Positions 45,075-54,050 are shown, numbered from the stretch's first letter. The stretch is DNA of 64,000 nt from Rhodospirillaceae bacterium (GCA_019694335.1 JAIBCD010000010.1:1-64000), one strand, 5' to 3'. Numbers and translations: made by a program. The notes: generated by a model from the sequence alone, not told the origin.

Positions 45075-47261
45075 CTATTTTTCGATCGACGCGGTCTTGG
45101 CGATGGCGGTGGCCGGCACCGGCACCACCGTGAGCGCGCACTTGGGCGACATATCCACCATCACGCCCATATTCTGATTGTCGACCACATGCTGCAGGTA
45201 GCCGGACAGCCCGCTCAAGGCGACATTGAACTGTAGCGCACCGCCGGCGCGCACCGCGGTTTGCAGCGCCGGAACCTGGGTTTCGATCTGGGGCACGGGA
45301 ATCTCGATCGAGCCGCCGCTGGGGATTTCCGGGCTGGTCCAGGTGGCGATCGCCGTACCCGTGCCGGGGTCGGTGAAGGCAAGCGTGGCGCGGCTGGCGA
45401 AGGTGCCGGTGTTCACCATGCGGATACGCGAGACATAGGTGACCAGCGCCGAGGAATGCACGTTGGGAATCATGGTGGCGTCGGACACCAGACCGGTGCC
45501 GCAGCTGGTCAGGTTCGCGAACACGCCGGCGGTGCGGTTCCACAGGACGTGCTGGAGATAGCCGGGGAACGTCGAGGCGATGTCGAGGTTATAGCTGCCG
45601 ATGGCGGCCAGGGTCTGTGGCGCACCCGCCGCCGGCACGGCGTTGGTTTCGATGGTCTGCATCGATACCTGCGCCGACGCGCCGGGGGCGATCTGCGGGC
45701 TGGTCCAGGTCGCGATCAGCAAGCCGGTGGGCGCATCGCGCAAGGACACGTTCACGGCGCCCGCCGCGGTGGAGGTGTTGAAGAAGCGCAAGTACGACTG
45801 GCCCAATGTCGGGAAATTCTGGCCGACGACGTTGTTGAGGATGCCGCGATCCTTGCCCTTGAGCTTCTGGATCGCCGCCGCCACTTGGATCTTCGGAATT
45901 GTAAAGGTGGCCCCGCTGCGCGCGAGCTGCAGTCCGGTCTGCTTCAGCACGCCGTCGAGCTGGTCGAAGCTGGCCTGCGGGAAGGCCTGGCGCATGATCG
46001 CCCAGGCGCCGGCCACATGGGGCGCCGCCATCGACGTGCCGCTCTTGACCACGAGGCCCGCGCCCGTGCTGGATGCCGCGGCGATATTGAGTCCCGGCGC
46101 CATGAAGTCGACCATGGTCGCGAAGTTGGAGAGGCTGGCCACCGTGGTGCCGTTGTCGCTGGCGCCGACCGTGGTGGCCGAGGAGATGCAGCCGGGCGCG
46201 GTGACCTTGCCGGTGGCGCCCTGGTTGCCGGCGGAGACAGCGACGGCGATGCCCTTCTGCCGCAGCATGTCGATGGTGGCCTTGCGGGGATCGTCGTCGC
46301 AGAAGCCGTCGCGCAGGGAACCGGCGAAGCTTATGTTGACCGCGGCGATCTTGAACTCCGCCGCGTGCTGGTTGACGTAGTCCAGCGCATCGAGCGCGGC
46401 CAGGGAGTCGGTGACTTCGCACGGCGCTGGGTCGGGGCTGCAATCGGCGGCGTCGGTGTCGATGGAGAACACGTCGATCGGCAGCAGCTTCGCGCCGCGC
46501 GCCACGCCGAAATTGGTGCCGTCATTGCCGACCGCGATCGAGGCAACATGGGTGCCGTGGTCGCAATGAGTGCCACCCGTGGGGCAGTTGGACGCGGCGC
46601 CCGGCGCGATCAACGGGGTGACGCCGCCGGGGCAGCGGCTGGTGATGGTGGTACCGAAGGTATGGCTGAAGCACGCCTCGGCCACCGCTTTGCCCGCCAA
46701 CATCGGGTGCGAGAGATTGAACCCGTTGTCGATCACGGCGATCGTCGTGCCGGCGCCGTCATATCCCATGGACCACGCCGCCGGCACGTCGATGGACGGC
46801 ACCGAGAGCGCCAAATTGGCCCCCTTTTCGAGAGAGGGGGTTTCCACTTCGGTGTGGCGTTCGATTTCCACCAGGTAGATCGCTTCGACCGCGGGCGACG
46901 CCGCGAGCGTCAGCAGCTGGTCGCGGTCAACCTCGGCGGCCACATACGGCAGGGTGTGGAAGCGCCGGTATTTCTCGACACGCGCCGCGCGCAGAACGCC
47001 GCCGGTGCTGTCGATCGCCTGGTCCACGGCCTGCGCCTGGCGGGCGGCGGAATCCCCCGGCGCCCACACGCGGGCCTGGGCCGTCTGTCCGGTACGCATG
47101 CGCATGATCACCCGCGCGTGTCCGTCCCGGCCCACGGCCTTCAACGCATCGCCGACGTCCGCCAAGGCGGGGACCGCGGCGAGCAGAACCAGCGCTGCGG
47201 CGGCAAAAGCCGCGCGCCAACGGACAAACAGGGGGGTAACGGACAACATACGGCGGGACAT
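45075..47261 (-). CDS. Secreted subtilisin-like (S8) peptidase with C-terminal LRF/QHVLW module
   Basis: This 728-aa protein has a signal peptide (cleavage near PALA-DV, about 34), an inhibitor-like prodomain (about 35-140), and an S8 domain with Asp178 (AVIDNG), His235 (DHGTHVAS), oxyanion Asn346 (SAGNQG) and Ser410 (GTSMAAPH). Asp-Asn-Gly replaces the commoner DTG/DSG. Many extra cysteines occur between 197 and 358. Residues 474-708 form one A-B pair of the module found in the protein at 31465: SYLRFFNTS...YLQHVLWNRTAGVFANLTSCGTG and VHSS...IRMVNTG...YLQHVVDNQNMGV-VDMS-KC. It is divergent from GT-C paralogue 2. ATG 47261 gives the signal peptide a normal length. Confidence 0.9.
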   Translation of the reverse strand: MSRRMLSVTPLFVRWRAAFAAAALVLLAAVPALADVGDALKAVGRDGHARVIMRMRTGQTAQARVWAPGDSAARQAQAVDQAIDSTGGVLRAARVEKYRRFHTLPYVAAEVDRDQLLTLAASPAVEAIYLVEIERHTEVETPSLEKGANLALSVPSIDVPAAWSMGYDGAGTTIAVIDNGFNLSHPMLAGKAVAEACFSHTFGTTITSRCPGGVTPLIAPGAASNCPTGGTHCDHGTHVASIAVGNDGTNFGVARGAKLLPIDVFSIDTDAADCSPDPAPCEVTDSLAALDALDYVNQHAAEFKIAAVNISFAGSLRDGFCDDDPRKATIDMLRQKGIAVAVSAGNQGATGKVTAPGCISSATTVGASDNGTTVASLSNFATMVDFMAPGLNIAAASSTGAGLVVKSGTSMAAPHVAGAWAIMRQAFPQASFDQLDGVLKQTGLQLARSGATFTIPKIQVAAAIQKLKGKDRGILNNVVGQNFPTLGQSYLRFFNTSTAAGAVNVSLRDAPTGLLIATWTSPQIAPGASAQVSMQTIETNAVPAAGAPQTLAAIGSYNLDIASTFPGYLQHVLWNRTAGVFANLTSCGTGLVSDATMIPNVHSSALVTYVSRIRMVNTGTFASRATLAFTDPGTGTAIATWTSPEIPSGGSIEIPVPQIETQVPALQTAVRAGGALQFNVALSGLSGYLQHVVDNQNMGVMVDMSPKCALTVVPVPATAIAKTASIEK

Positions 47262-47522
47262 CACGGTTTCGGACCTTAGAAACACAAACGCGCGCAGCGA
47301 GTGACTCGCTTGCGCGCCAATACCTGCCGAAACCATTGGCCGACTTTGCGCCGGTCTGAACTTGTGATCGCGGCCATTATAGGCAACTCCGGAACCGAGT
47401 CCACGCCACTTGGTGTAACCAAGGTTAGAAACGCCCGTGACATAGCGTGGTTGCCTTAAAGGATCATAAACCCTTTCTTTTCAATGGCCTGGGTGTTAGT
47501 TTAGCGTAGTTTTAGGGGGCCC

Positions 47523-49229
47523 ATGGCAAGACCAGCTACCTCCGCGGCCGAAGGTCGCAATTCCAGGAGCGCGCCTCCAGCGCGGCACTCTCCGCCGGCC
47601 GGCCTTTTGCTGCTCGGGATTCTAGCGGTTTATGCCGTCCTGGGCGGCCAGACCCTGCTCCATGGCCAGAGCCTGCCGGAGGAAGTTGCCGCCCTGATCC
47701 GGGGTTGGTGGTACGCCGGCGCCGGCCCCGGCACCGCCGTGCAGCCCTACAGCGCGGTCGACGCCACCTGGTCCATGCCGCTTTACTTCTACCAGCTCGG
47801 CTTCTGGCAGAAGCTGGCCGGAATCGGCCCCCTGCCCGGACGCCTCCTGTCCCTGGCCATCGGCGCCCTGGACGGCATCCTCCTGTTCCTGATCTGCAAG
47901 CGCCTCACCGCCAACAGCGTGGCTTCGGCGGCGGCGGCCTTCATTTTCCTCGGCACGCCCGCCACGGTGTTCGCTTTCGCGACCGCCACACCGGCGGCGA
48001 CCATCGCGCTGCTGCATCTCGCGGCGGTCTGGCTGATCGTCGCCCATATCGGCCGGCCGCAGGTCTGGGCCAGCATCGCCCTCGGCGTGTTGTGCACGGC
48101 GCTCTACTTCTATCGCCAGGACATGATCCTGGCGGTGGCCGTGCTGCTGCCGCTGCTGATCGCCGCCGCCGGGCGGGGCAACCGCGCCCAGCATGCCGCG
48201 ATCGCCATCGCGGCATTGGCCTTGAGCGCCGCCGGCCTGCTTATGCTGTTCCCCGGCAAACTCCTGTATTACGCGGTGCGTTTGCCGGTGATCTATCCGC
48301 TGATCGAACGCCTGGGAGGCATCGCCCCCAACTTCCAGCTGATCGACCAGGGCACCAGCGGCGCCAATCCCATGATCTTCAGCCTCGCGCGCATCCGCTT
48401 CATGGACGTGATCGAAGGCTTCGTGCTGCCCTACAGCGGCACGATCCTCGCGACCCTGGCCTTGTTCGCGCTGGCGGGGCGGGGTTTGCGCGTGCTGTGG
48501 ATCCCGGCGCTGTATTTCCTGTGGCTGATCGCCAGTCACACCCTGGGGGCGCCTGGATTCTGCACCGGCTGCGCCACCAGCTACGCGCCGCAGTACATCG
48601 CCATCGGCGCCTTGTCCGCCGGCCTGGCATTGGCGCTGCTCGCGCGTCACGCCAGGGATTGGGGGATGCCCGCGCCGGTCGCGATCATTTCCGCCGCGGT
48701 GGCGGTGGTCGGCCTGAACATGTTCATGCCCGCCCTGGCCAAGACGCCGCCTTATCACATGTACCCCGCGCCGCTGATGGGCGAGACCGCCACCATCGAC
48801 GAGCGACCCGACACGGTGGCGCTGGCGCGCTGGATCGCGGCGCACACCGAGCGCTCCGCGCCGATCCTCGTCATCCACGGCCTGGGCCGCAGCCAGATGC
48901 CGGCCTTGCCCTGGGCGGTGTTCCTGTCGGGCCACATGATGCCGGTGCAGAGCTTCGATCCGCCCGCCACGCGGCGCATCCTGAGTCCGCGTCTGGCCGG
49001 TGCGCAGAAGGACCGCGTGCAGGCCGCGCTCGAAGCGGAATCCCTGTGGACCGATGAAACCCTGCGCCGGTGGATCGAGCGGGACTACGACCTGATCCTG
49101 TTCCAGCACGACTACGGACTCAACCAGGCGGCGCTCCTGGGCTCCATCACCGCGCACTTCGATCTGGTCGGCGACACGCGCTACCGGGACCAGGACATTT
49201 CCCTGTACAAGCGCAAAGCCGCGCAATAA
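47523..49229 (+). CDS. GT-C fold membrane glycosyltransferase, paralogue 2
   Basis: This 568-aa protein has about ten hydrophobic segments plus a soluble C-terminal part. It is paralogous to the protein at 29723: shared features include YS-x-VDATWSMPLYF, GRLLSLAIGALDGILLFLICKRLT, an FYRQDMILAVAVL/FFRQNMILAVAVL segment and the C-terminal ALEAESLWTDETLRRW/ALEAESLWTDDTLARW. The external-loop acidic pair appears as Glu-Glu in LPEEVAAL. It is followed within seven bases by the DegT aminotransferase and then the GT-phosphoglycosyltransferase fusion, so it probably uses a polyprenyl-linked sugar made by them. AGGGGG precedes ATG 47523. Confidence 0.75.
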   Translation: MARPATSAAEGRNSRSAPPARHSPPAGLLLLGILAVYAVLGGQTLLHGQSLPEEVAALIRGWWYAGAGPGTAVQPYSAVDATWSMPLYFYQLGFWQKLAGIGPLPGRLLSLAIGALDGILLFLICKRLTANSVASAAAAFIFLGTPATVFAFATATPAATIALLHLAAVWLIVAHIGRPQVWASIALGVLCTALYFYRQDMILAVAVLLPLLIAAAGRGNRAQHAAIAIAALALSAAGLLMLFPGKLLYYAVRLPVIYPLIERLGGIAPNFQLIDQGTSGANPMIFSLARIRFMDVIEGFVLPYSGTILATLALFALAGRGLRVLWIPALYFLWLIASHTLGAPGFCTGCATSYAPQYIAIGALSAGLALALLARHARDWGMPAPVAIISAAVAVVGLNMFMPALAKTPPYHMYPAPLMGETATIDERPDTVALARWIAAHTERSAPILVIHGLGRSQMPALPWAVFLSGHMMPVQSFDPPATRRILSPRLAGAQKDRVQAALEAESLWTDETLRRWIERDYDLILFQHDYGLNQAALLGSITAHFDLVGDTRYRDQDISLYKRKAAQ

Positions 49230-49235
49230 CCCGCC

Positions 49236-50408
49236 ATGACCGTTCGCAAGCTCGCGCCTTGGCCGTGGCATGACGACGACGAAATCGCCGCCGCCACCGC
49301 CGTCCTGCGCTCGGGCCGCGTGAACTATTGGACCGGCGACGAAGGCCGCGCCTTCGAAGCCGAATACGCCAAGGCAACACGGACCAAACACGGCCTCGCG
49401 GTCGCCAACGGCACCCTCGCGCTGGAACTCGCCCTGTACGGCCTGGGGGTCGGCCCCGGTGATGATGTGCTGGTCCCGGCGCGCACCTTCGTCGCCACCG
49501 CCTCCGCGGTGTCCGCGCGCGGCGCGCGGCCAATTGTGTGCGACATCGATCCCGTCTCCGGCAACCTGACCGCCGAAACCTGCATGGCCGCGCTGACGCC
49601 GCGCACCAAGGCGGTGATCGCCGTCCACCTCGCCGGCTGGCCCGCCGACATGGAAATGATCCTGGCCTTCGCCAGCCAGTACGGCCTGAAGGTGATCGAG
49701 GATTGCGCCCAGGCCCATGGCGCCGAGGATCAGGGCCGCCCCGTCGGCGGCATCGGCCATGCCGGCTGTTTCTCGTTCTGCCAGGACAAGATCGTCACCA
49801 CCGGCGGCGAAGGCGGCATGGTGGTGACCAATGACTCCGACGCGTTCCGCAAAATGTGGTCCTACCGCGACCACGGCAAGGACTTCATCCGCACCCAGAC
49901 CCCCGATCCCGCGCCGGGCTTCAAGTGGCTGGTGGACAGCTTCGGCACCAACTGGCGCATGACCGAAATGCAGGCCGCCATCGGCCGCATCCAACTGCGT
50001 AAACTGCCCGATTGGGTGGCCCGGCGGCGCGCGGCGGCGGCGGCGATCGCGGACGCCGTGAAAGGCATCGCGGGTGTCAGCATCGGCGCGCCGGGCGGCG
50101 CCAGTGTGCACGCCTATTATCGTCAGACCCTGTCCGTGGACCCCGCGGCGCTGAAGCCGGAGTGGTCGCGGGACCGCATTTGCACGGAACTGGATGCGCG
50201 CGGCATTCCGGCGCGGGCCGGCTCCTGCCCCGACATCTCGCGGGAAAAGGCCTTCGCCAAGGCGGGGCTTCCCGTCGCGGCGCACCCCCAGGCGGACACT
50301 TGTGGTGCGCGGACAATCGTATTCCCGGTGCATCCGACTCTGACCGCCGATGATGTCGCCTACATCTCGACCGAAACCGCCGGCGTGTTGCGCGTGGCGC
50401 TGCGCTAG
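49236..50408 (+). CDS. DegT/DnrJ/EryC1/StrS-family sugar aminotransferase
   Basis: This 390-aa PLP enzyme aminates a nucleotide-linked keto sugar. Seen: VANGTLALELAL for cofactor binding, VIEDCAQAHGA with the PLP-contacting Asp, and the Schiff-base Lys in FSFCQDKIVTTGGEGG; the C-terminal half contacts the sugar. Relatives include PglE and WecE-type enzymes for bacillosamine or similar sugars. It lies between GT-C paralogue 2 and the phosphoglycosyltransferase fusion on one strand, which suggests that a 4-amino-sugar is built and loaded on the lipid carrier. The exact sugar cannot be told. Confidence 0.9.
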   Translation: MTVRKLAPWPWHDDDEIAAATAVLRSGRVNYWTGDEGRAFEAEYAKATRTKHGLAVANGTLALELALYGLGVGPGDDVLVPARTFVATASAVSARGARPIVCDIDPVSGNLTAETCMAALTPRTKAVIAVHLAGWPADMEMILAFASQYGLKVIEDCAQAHGAEDQGRPVGGIGHAGCFSFCQDKIVTTGGEGGMVVTNDSDAFRKMWSYRDHGKDFIRTQTPDPAPGFKWLVDSFGTNWRMTEMQAAIGRIQLRKLPDWVARRRAAAAAIADAVKGIAGVSIGAPGGASVHAYYRQTLSVDPAALKPEWSRDRICTELDARGIPARAGSCPDISREKAFAKAGLPVAAHPQADTCGARTIVFPVHPTLTADDVAYISTETAGVLRVALR

Positions 50409-50440
50409 AATCCGGCAGGCCGCGCCTGTATAACGGCGGC

Positions 50441-52291
50441 ATGGCCAATATGTCGGCGCGTGAAGGTGGAGGCGGGAGTGGACTGCGTGTCCTCGTGCTC
50501 GACCCCCTGTTCCGTCCGCCCGACCAGCCCGGCCCTGCCCGCACCCACGGCATCGCCCGGCGGCTGATCCAGGCCGGGCACCGCGTAACGGTCCTGACCA
50601 CCAACGCCGCGCTGCCGGAGTCAACGCCCTCCGAGGTTGCCGGCATCCAGCTCGATGTGATCTCCGAAGCGCGCGCGCGTTTTGGTTTTCCGCCACCCAC
50701 CGTCGCCTTCTCACGCGCCATTCCGGGGCGCATCTGGCGGCATGAGGATGTGGATGTGGTCATCGCGACCGATTGCCCGCCGCTCGCACTGCTGGCGGCG
50801 ATGATTTTTTGCGGCGCGCGGGCGGCGCAATTGCTGCTCGACGTCCGCCGCCTGCCGCCTGCGGAAACACCCGCGCAAGCCTTTGACGCCGCCATGGCCA
50901 CGACCGGCCGCCGCATCGCCCGGTCCGCGGCGCGGTTCGCGCACCGGGTTTTCGCGGTGTCGCCGGAGATCCGCGACCGCATGATCGCCGACGGCGTGCC
51001 CGCCGCGCGCGTCACCGTCAGCCCTTTGGCGGCGGAAATCACTGCGCCTTCGTCAAACACCGAAAGCCCGCTGCCGGTGACAGGACGGATTCTGCTCTAC
51101 GCCGGACCGTTCGCGCCCGAGGGCGTGGAACGCTTGGTGCTGGTGGCGAAGGCGGCGGACACACTGTCGGCCGCCGACGCCTTTCGCATTGTGGTTTGCG
51201 GCGACGGGCCGGCGCGCGGCCGCCTCGAAACCCTGGCGCGGGACACCGGCGTCCTGGAAAGAACGCTGTGGATCGCGCCACCGCTTTCGCCTCACACACA
51301 GGCCGCGGCTTTTGCCGCCGCGTCCGCGGTGGTCGCGCCATCGTTCCATGACGACATGGAGGCCTCGGCGGCGTTCTTCGATGGCCTGGCCGCGGGCAAG
51401 CCGATGGTGGTCTGGGGCAGCGGCCCGAACCGGGAACTGGTTGAATCCCGCGCGGCCGGGATCGGCCTGCCCGCCGACCCGGCGGTGGCCGCGCGCGAAC
51501 TCGCCGATTTCCTGCGCGACACCGATGGGCTGCGCCGCGCCGGAAGCCAGGCGCTGGCGCTGGCCGGCGGACGGTTCGGCCTGGAACGCACCACCGCCGA
51601 GATTCGCGCCGCGGTGGAGGAAGCCGCCGCCGCCGCGCCGCGCCTTGCGATTCTGCGCGAGCGCATGTTGCGCAACAAGCGCATCGCCGACGTCGTGGTT
51701 TCCCTCGCCGGCATAGTGGTGCTGTCGCCGGTGATGGTGGCGATCGGCATCGCCATCGGCCTCAAGATGGGCTGGCCGCCCTTGTTTACGCAGGAGCGCC
51801 CGGGCCTGAAGGGCGAGACCTTCCGCATCTACAAGTTCCGCACCATGAGCAACGCCACCGACGCGGCCGGCGCTCCCTTGCCAGACGAGGCCCGGCTCAC
51901 GCCCTTGGGCAAATTCCTGCGGCGCACGTCGCTCGATGAACTGCCGGAGTTATTCAATGTGCTCATGGGCGACATGAGCCTGGTCGGCCCGCGCCCGCTC
52001 CTGCCCGAATACATTCCGCACTACACCGCCGAGCAGCGGCGGCGCCATGAACTGCGCCCCGGCATCACCGGCTGGTCACAGATCAACGGCCGCAACGCCA
52101 CAACCTGGGAAGACCGCTTCAAGCTCGATGTCTGGTATGTCGACAACCTTAGTCTGTGGTTGGACTTCAAAATCATCTTGAAGACCTTCTGGATCGCGAT
52201 CACCGGCGAAGGCGTGAACGCCCCCGGCCACGCCACCATGCCGCGGTTCGACGAAGTGGTCGCCCGGCGCGAGGGCGCCGAGGACATTTGA
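50441..52291 (+). CDS. Fusion of a GT4-type glycosyltransferase and a PglC-like phosphoglycosyltransferase
   Basis: This 616-aa two-enzyme protein has a GT-B glycosyltransferase part in residues about 15-395 (RTHGIARRLIQAGHRVTVLTT, then ILLYAGPFAPEG and CGDGPARGRLE). Residues 408-616 form a monotopic phosphoglycosyltransferase: membrane re-entrant helix (IADVVVSLAGIVVLSPVMV), FRIYKFRTM, the catalytic Asp499-Glu500 pair in SLDELPELFNVL, and VGPRPLLPEYIPHY with LRPGITGWSQINGRN. The PGT part starts a lipid-linked glycan from a UDP-sugar, and the GT part may add the next sugar. The GT lacks an obvious membrane span of its own. It is probably last in the GT-C2/DegT operon. Confidence 0.88.
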   Translation: MANMSAREGGGGSGLRVLVLDPLFRPPDQPGPARTHGIARRLIQAGHRVTVLTTNAALPESTPSEVAGIQLDVISEARARFGFPPPTVAFSRAIPGRIWRHEDVDVVIATDCPPLALLAAMIFCGARAAQLLLDVRRLPPAETPAQAFDAAMATTGRRIARSAARFAHRVFAVSPEIRDRMIADGVPAARVTVSPLAAEITAPSSNTESPLPVTGRILLYAGPFAPEGVERLVLVAKAADTLSAADAFRIVVCGDGPARGRLETLARDTGVLERTLWIAPPLSPHTQAAAFAAASAVVAPSFHDDMEASAAFFDGLAAGKPMVVWGSGPNRELVESRAAGIGLPADPAVAARELADFLRDTDGLRRAGSQALALAGGRFGLERTTAEIRAAVEEAAAAAPRLAILRERMLRNKRIADVVVSLAGIVVLSPVMVAIGIAIGLKMGWPPLFTQERPGLKGETFRIYKFRTMSNATDAAGAPLPDEARLTPLGKFLRRTSLDELPELFNVLMGDMSLVGPRPLLPEYIPHYTAEQRRRHELRPGITGWSQINGRNATTWEDRFKLDVWYVDNLSLWLDFKIILKTFWIAITGEGVNAPGHATMPRFDEVVARREGAEDI

Positions 52292-52655
52292 ATCATTCTT
52301 GAGACTCGTGGGGCAGCGCGCCAGGGCGCGCGCGGCCAGCCATCATACAGGTCGTCTCGCCCAAGCCCTTGAGGACGCGTCCGTTTGAGGACGGCGTTGA
52401 CCGCCCCTTTTGACAGGCGAATACTTTTTCGTGCGGCGTGGCGGCAAACCCGGGAGGGTGGGAACCCTCAGCAGCCAGGGCCGCTCTGGCGCAACGGTCC
52501 GCTCAAGGTTCAGCTCAAGACTTCTTGGGGGGATCTCAGAAAAAGGAGGGTGCATAAACCGCATGACTCCACCGAAGCAGAGTGTCTGACAAATCCAACC
52601 CGCGCGCTGCCGACCCAGAGGCGGCGCGCATATGTTCGCTTTTCGGCGAATACCC

Positions 52656-52685
52656 GGGCGCCATCCGCCTCGGCGGATGGCGCCC
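52656..52685. repeat. Perfect 14-bp inverted repeat (hairpin)
   Basis: GGGCGCCATCCGCC (52656-52669) and GGCGGATGGCGCCC (52672-52685) are exact complements separated by two bases. No T-tract follows, so it is not a simple terminator; it is one of several stems in this non-coding stretch. Confidence 0.9.
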
Positions 52686-52742
52686 TCGTGATCTTGAAGG
52701 CGTTTTCCCGACGGGAAGATGCTAGCCGATAAGGCTCCCCGA

Positions 52743-52772
52743 GAACCCCTCGCTGCCCGCAGCGGGGGGTTC
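52743..52772 (+). terminator. Strong intrinsic terminator
   Basis: GAACCCCTCGCTGC (52743-52756) pairs with GCAGCGGGGGGTTC (52759-52772), 14 bp with one T-G wobble, followed by TTTGTT. It would end either the GT-C2/DegT/GT-PGT operon, whose stop is 450 bases upstream, or a separate non-coding transcript from this region. Confidence 0.85.
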
Positions 52773-52800
52773 TTTGTTCGGGAGATCTTTGTCGTGGTCG

Positions 52801-52842
52801 CGTGTCGGGACGGAAAGGGGGATTCCCCTTTTCCCGGACACG
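52801..52842 (-). terminator. Long hairpin just after the secreted C-terminal-anchor protein gene
   Basis: CGTGTC-GGGA (52801-52810) pairs with TCCC (52832-52835) and GACACG (52837-52842), with an inner stem AAAGGGG/CCCCTTT (52814-52831), a small internal loop and a one-base bulge. It begins two bases after the stop of the minus-strand gene at 52844. The T-tract on that strand is weak, so it may be a terminator or an mRNA 3'-end stabiliser. Confidence 0.6.
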
Positions 52843-52843
52843 C

Positions 52844-53332
52844 TCAGCGCTTGCGGTTGGTGAGCGCGAAGGCACCGGCGACGGCGCCGGCGGTCAGGGC
52901 GCCGACGACGATCCACGACGTGCCGCTTTCCAGGAGATGCGGCGCTTCGCTCGCCGGCAGCCCCTTGGCGTCGCTGACCCAAGCCACCGTATTGCCGACC
53001 GTCAACGAACCGCGCCAGGACGACGACGCGAACGGCGTGGAAAGATCGCGGCCTGTGACGGCGAAATCGAGGATGCGCGGCGCGTTCAGGGCGAGCGGCA
53101 CGTCGCCGGCGCTATAGGTCTGCGGTCCCGCCACCATAAGGCCGAAGCGCGGGGCGCTGGTCTTGCCGGCGGCCTGGCCGAGCGGCAGGCGGAAGTACCC
53201 CATGGCGGCCGCGCCGCTGGTGCGCGTCGCGCCCAAAATGGTGGTGCGGTTGAACATGTCGCCGGCGAAAGCCGGGGCCGCCACCTGGCTGACCAGGGCG
53301 GCGATGGCGACAAACGTCGTGACTTTACGCAT
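52844..53332 (-). CDS. Secreted hypothetical protein with C-terminal membrane anchor
   Basis: This 162-aa protein has a signal peptide (MRKVTTFVAIAALVSQVAAPAFA), a beta-rich middle and a C-terminal hydrophobic helix (about 139-157, WIVVGALTAGAVAGAFALT) ending in the basic tail NRKR. The plan of signal, ectodomain, helix and basic end is like surface-sorting tails, but no recognised sorting motif is present. I do not recognise the family. It is divergent from the DUF6491 gene and ends in a long hairpin. Confidence 0.65.
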   Translation of the reverse strand: MRKVTTFVAIAALVSQVAAPAFAGDMFNRTTILGATRTSGAAAMGYFRLPLGQAAGKTSAPRFGLMVAGPQTYSAGDVPLALNAPRILDFAVTGRDLSTPFASSSWRGSLTVGNTVAWVSDAKGLPASEAPHLLESGTSWIVVGALTAGAVAGAFALTNRKR

Positions 53333-53586
53333 TTAGATCCCAGTCCCTTTTCGAATTCCCCGAATGGTTGGGCATGTTGCCCCAGGGCGCTCGCCAGCGC
53401 AATCAACCTCCGTTCGCGCCGCTTTCGGGCAACATCGTGGCAGGGCTTTCGGAAACCCTTGGAAATGGCCGTGAAACGCTACGGCGCCGCAAGCTTTCCA
53501 TCCCCAAAAACGCCCTATTTACCGCCGATATTCGGATCATCAGTTGACGGCCGGCGCGGCGTGACAGCCGTTCCTGGAGGACCGAC

Positions 53587-54021
53587 ATGTTCATGCTAAC
53601 CAAGACCCGATTGGCTAAGATCAAATTGGCCACGGCCCGATTGCCCCGCGTCGTCGGAACAGTGTTGCTGTGCGCCGCGACCGTGGCGCCCGCCGCCGCG
53701 CAGGTGGCCAGGCCACAGGACCGGCCCGGCACCTCCCAGATGTGCATCATGTCGAACTACATCGAGGACACCCCGGTGATCGACAACCGCACTATCCTCG
53801 TGCGCATGAATCCCGGGCGCGGCTACAAACGCATCGACCTGGCGACCGATTGCTCGACCATGGCCGATGGCCGCGCCCTGGCCTTCGATACCAGCGTCAA
53901 CCGGCTGTGTGTGCAGGACACCCTGAACGCCCAGGAAGACTCCGGCCACGCCTGCACGATTTCTAAGATCGTGACCATCGACGCGGATGAAGCCCAGGAA
54001 TTGATGTCCCGGCGACGCTGA
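53587..54021 (+). CDS. Secreted DUF6491-type small protein
   Basis: This 144-aa protein has an N-terminal signal (hydrophobic about 22-38, cleavage near APAAA-Q) and a mature part with four cysteines (MCIMSN, TDCSTM, RLCVQD, HACTIS). The order of CI-x-YIEDTPVIDNRTILVRM, then RIDLATDC and LCVQDTL resembles DUF6491, a family of unknown role common in alpha- and gammaproteobacteria. GGAGG lies at good distance from ATG 53587. It is convergent with the LysR gene. Confidence 0.7.
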   Translation: MFMLTKTRLAKIKLATARLPRVVGTVLLCAATVAPAAAQVARPQDRPGTSQMCIMSNYIEDTPVIDNRTILVRMNPGRGYKRIDLATDCSTMADGRALAFDTSVNRLCVQDTLNAQEDSGHACTISKIVTIDADEAQELMSRRR

Positions 54022-54050
54022 CGGCGTCGCCGCCTTCCTTCAGTGTGGTG

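Larger units (their letters stand above)
52292..52843. other. 552-base gene-poor, hairpin-rich region; candidate structured RNA
   Basis: No frame here shows convincing coding character. Structures seen in order: a possible plus promoter TTGACC-N17-AATACT (52397-52425); a GC-rich hairpin tip GAGGGT/ACCCTC (52454-52469) within a longer arm pairing GCGGC with GCCGC; a hairpin near 52601-52630; a perfect 14-bp stem at 52656-52685; a dyad TTCCCG-A-CGGGAA near 52704-52716; a strong terminator at 52743-52772; and a long hairpin at 52801-52842. A transcript from about 52432 to 52772 is plausible. I could not match it to SRP RNA, tmRNA, RNase P RNA or a known riboswitch. Confidence 0.45.

Noticed and set aside
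52432..52510. Possible SRP (4.5S) RNA suggested by a GNRA-like loop followed by AGCAGCC
   Set aside because: In SRP RNA the AGG opposite AGCAG is unpaired in an internal loop, but here it forms Watson-Crick pairs with the other arm, and flanking helices match poorly.
52432..52772. tmRNA or RNase P RNA in the same region
   Set aside because: No tag-coding sequence, T-arm or acceptor ending in CCA was found, and the universal RNase P core (GAGGAAAGTCCGGGC-like) is missing.
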